A stretch of 64,000 nt of DNA from an uncultured Verrucomicrobiales bacterium. GTDB taxonomy: Bacteria > Verrucomicrobiota > Verrucomicrobiia > Verrucomicrobiales > DEV007. The translations under genes were made by a program, and so were the position numbers. The notes below the pieces were generated by a model that searched no databases, was not told the DNA's origin, and saw nothing but the letters and a program-made list of their open reading frames with translations. Positions 62,667 to 64,000 of the stretch are shown here, piece by piece (position 1 is the stretch's first letter; each line of letters begins with the position of its first letter). The stretch is from assembly GCA_937891465.1 (NCBI GenBank), contig CALAHF010000204.1:22757-86756 (forward strand), given 5' to 3'.

Positions 62667-63857
62667 ATGGACTTTATGGAAAACATGAACGAAATTCTCC
62701 GGATGCAGCCGGAAACCATCCGAAACATATTTTTGCCAATCGTCGCGTTCATGATGGGCGGGTGTATCGGGTCGTTCTTGAACGTCGTGATTTACCGTCT
62801 CCCCAATGACTTAAAGGTCAACAAACCAAAGCGAAGTTTTTGTCCGAACTGCAAAACGCAGATCCCGATGTGGCTGAATATCCCCTTGGTGACGTGGTTG
62901 ATGCTCCGTGGGCGTTGCAAATGGTGCGATGTGAAAATTTCCTCCCGCTATTTCATGGTCGAGCTGATGACCGCCGTTTGCTTTTTGGCGGTTTATCGGC
63001 TGTTCTTTCAAAATCCGTCTTTCACCCCGGGGAGCCCTATGGGAATGGAAGTCGTGGTTTGTTATTGGATTTTTATCTCACTGCTGATTGCAGCGACGTT
63101 TATTGATTTTGATCACATGATCATCCCCGATTCCATCACGATCGGCGGTTGTGCTGCGGGTATCGTCGCAAGTGTGATTGTGCCCGAGCTTCATGAACAA
63201 AGCACGCATCTCAAAGGATTGGGGATGTCCCTTGTCGGAGCTGCGGCCGGTTATGGATTACTCTGGCTGGTTGTGAATGCCGGTAAATTGATGTTTGGCC
63301 GACTGAAATTCGATTTTGATGAGCCAACTGAGTTCACCGTTTCTCAGCCGAATCCCGACGAAAACCCGCAGATCAAGATTGGCGATTTTGAACAGGATTA
63401 TGGCTTTGTTTTTGGTCGGAAATCAGACCGCCTGAAGATGAATATTCACGAATTGAGGCTAAATGGTGAAACGATTGAAAACGTCGAGACATTCGTGCTT
63501 CACATGGATTCAGTCGAAGTGAACGGCGAAAAGCGGGATTTGGAGGGTGTAAAATCCCTCGAAGGAACATGCTTAAACGCCGTGGTTCCCCGCGAAGCGA
63601 TGGGAATGGGCGATGTGAAATTTCTTGCGATGATTGGTGCCTTTTTGGGCTGGAAAGCGGTCATCATCACCGTGTTTCTCGCTGCCGTGATCGGAGCTGT
63701 AGTCGGAATAGCGCAGCGACTTGCGACAAGTGAGAAATGGTCGCGCGAATTTCCATTTGGACCGTATTTGGCTCTCGGAGCGTTTGTCGCGCTATTCGCC
63801 GGAAGCGCCCTGATCTCGTGGTATCTGGGATTGATGCAGGACGGTTTCTTCAATTAA
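62667..63857 (+). CDS. pilD: Type IV prepilin peptidase/methyltransferase with a large insert
   Basis: 396 residues; the family is usually 230-290. GGCIGSFLNVVIYRLPNDL is followed by the cytoplasmic zinc site with two Cys pairs (CPNC, CKWC). The two catalytic Asp lie in FIDFDHMIIPDSIT (about 151) and GMGDVKFLAMIGAFLG (about 312). Between helices, residues about 211-311 form an insert (FDFDEPTEFTVSQPNPDENP, KMNIHELRLNGETIENVETF) not present in typical members. The enzyme cleaves and N-methylates prepilin leaders in the inner membrane. It is the only pilus gene in the window. The palindromic element H1 starts 12 bases after its stop. Confidence 0.93.
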   Translation: MDFMENMNEILRMQPETIRNIFLPIVAFMMGGCIGSFLNVVIYRLPNDLKVNKPKRSFCPNCKTQIPMWLNIPLVTWLMLRGRCKWCDVKISSRYFMVELMTAVCFLAVYRLFFQNPSFTPGSPMGMEVVVCYWIFISLLIAATFIDFDHMIIPDSITIGGCAAGIVASVIVPELHEQSTHLKGLGMSLVGAAAGYGLLWLVVNAGKLMFGRLKFDFDEPTEFTVSQPNPDENPQIKIGDFEQDYGFVFGRKSDRLKMNIHELRLNGETIENVETFVLHMDSVEVNGEKRDLEGVKSLEGTCLNAVVPREAMGMGDVKFLAMIGAFLGWKAVIITVFLAAVIGAVVGIAQRLATSEKWSREFPFGPYLALGAFVALFAGSALISWYLGLMQDGFFN

Positions 63858-63869
63858 ATCGACGTTCCA

Positions 63870-63912
63870 CGAATCAATAGGGTACGTTCGATAAACCAAC
63901 CCTGTTGGTTCG
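63870..63912. repeat. 43-bp palindromic element, copy H1
   Basis: Arms CGAATCAATAGGGT and ACCCTGTTGGTTCG. It begins 12 bases after the prepilin peptidase stop. An 11-base linker (TAGCGGTGTTT) separates it from H2. Confidence 0.9.
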
Positions 63913-63923
63913 TAGCGGTGTTT

Positions 63924-63944
63924 CGAACCAATAGGGTTGGTTCA
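63924..63944. repeat. Palindromic element, copy H2, left half only
   Basis: CGAACCAATAGGGTTGGTTC matches the first 20 bases of the family; the sequence then diverges. It shows the same 11-base spacing as the other pairs. Nothing else is seen to the window's edge. Confidence 0.7.
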
Positions 63945-64000
63945 CCCGTATATTCAAACAGCAAATGCATAAAATCGTGGCTAGTTGATGGGGCTTACGC

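Noticed and set aside
2834..63944. The 43-bp palindromes as rho-independent terminators
   Set aside because: No T-run follows them, and three copies lie inside coding regions, so this is not a standard terminator.

Overview
The window comes from a bacterium that I would place in Verrucomicrobiota with fair, not full, confidence. The grounds are gene families typical of the PVC group: DUF1800/DUF1501 and PSCyt1-DUF1549-DUF1553 proteins, sigma factor/FecR gene pairs, a heme-dehydrogenase fragment of PVC type, a TIGR02597-like exported protein and an FG-GAP/UnbV protein. I saw no rRNA, tRNA, CRISPR array, transposase or integrase.

Layout. 1-2631: partial argA, a broken TPR-like gene and menG/ubiE. 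2632-3848: intergenic DNA and a broken membrane-protein gene. 4029-17749: a TPR-thioredoxin protein, then an extracytoplasmic sigma factor coupled to a FecR-like regulator, then DUF1800, DUF1501, a pseudopilin-like protein and two large exported proteins. 17760-28250: a decayed stretch with a dead DUF433 antitoxin-like gene, an ABC permease, a dead moxR beside an intact DUF58 gene, a DEAD-box helicase, and two genes cut off back to back at about 27,375-27,406. 28252-38226: nitroreductase, alkaline-phosphatase-like enzyme, a gene with three frameshifts, low-molecular-weight phosphatase, UnbV-like protein and MgtE. 38542-44531: a seven-gene block with a disordered roadblock protein, an MglA-like GTPase, a second roadblock protein, TolQ/ExbB, TolR/ExbD, a single-pass membrane protein and a zinc-ribbon protein. 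45060-54276: exported proteins and a ceramidase-like enzyme, facing a second sigma/FecR system that leads into a cytochrome/DUF1553 protein and a Tat-exported DUF1501 protein. 54396-55757: a deiodinase-like selenoprotein read through an in-frame TGA. 55808-63857: hydroxyacid dehydrogenase, SDR, membrane glycosyltransferase, two SPFH proteins, rnhB, a VanX-like dipeptidase and prepilin peptidase.

Three things stand out. (1) The gene at 54396 reads straight through TGA at 54609 into a deiodinase active-site motif (T-Sec-PPF), with a SECIS-like hairpin just downstream. (2) A 43-bp near-perfect palindrome occurs about a dozen times. It usually lies just after stop codons, twice as pairs 11 bp apart, and three copies lie inside open reading frames and are translated. 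(3) The MglA/roadblock/TolQR block resembles the parts list of the Myxococcus gliding motor. In addition, nine genes are broken by stops, frameshifts or truncation while housekeeping genes are intact, which suggests genome decay, although assembly error cannot be excluded from sequence alone.
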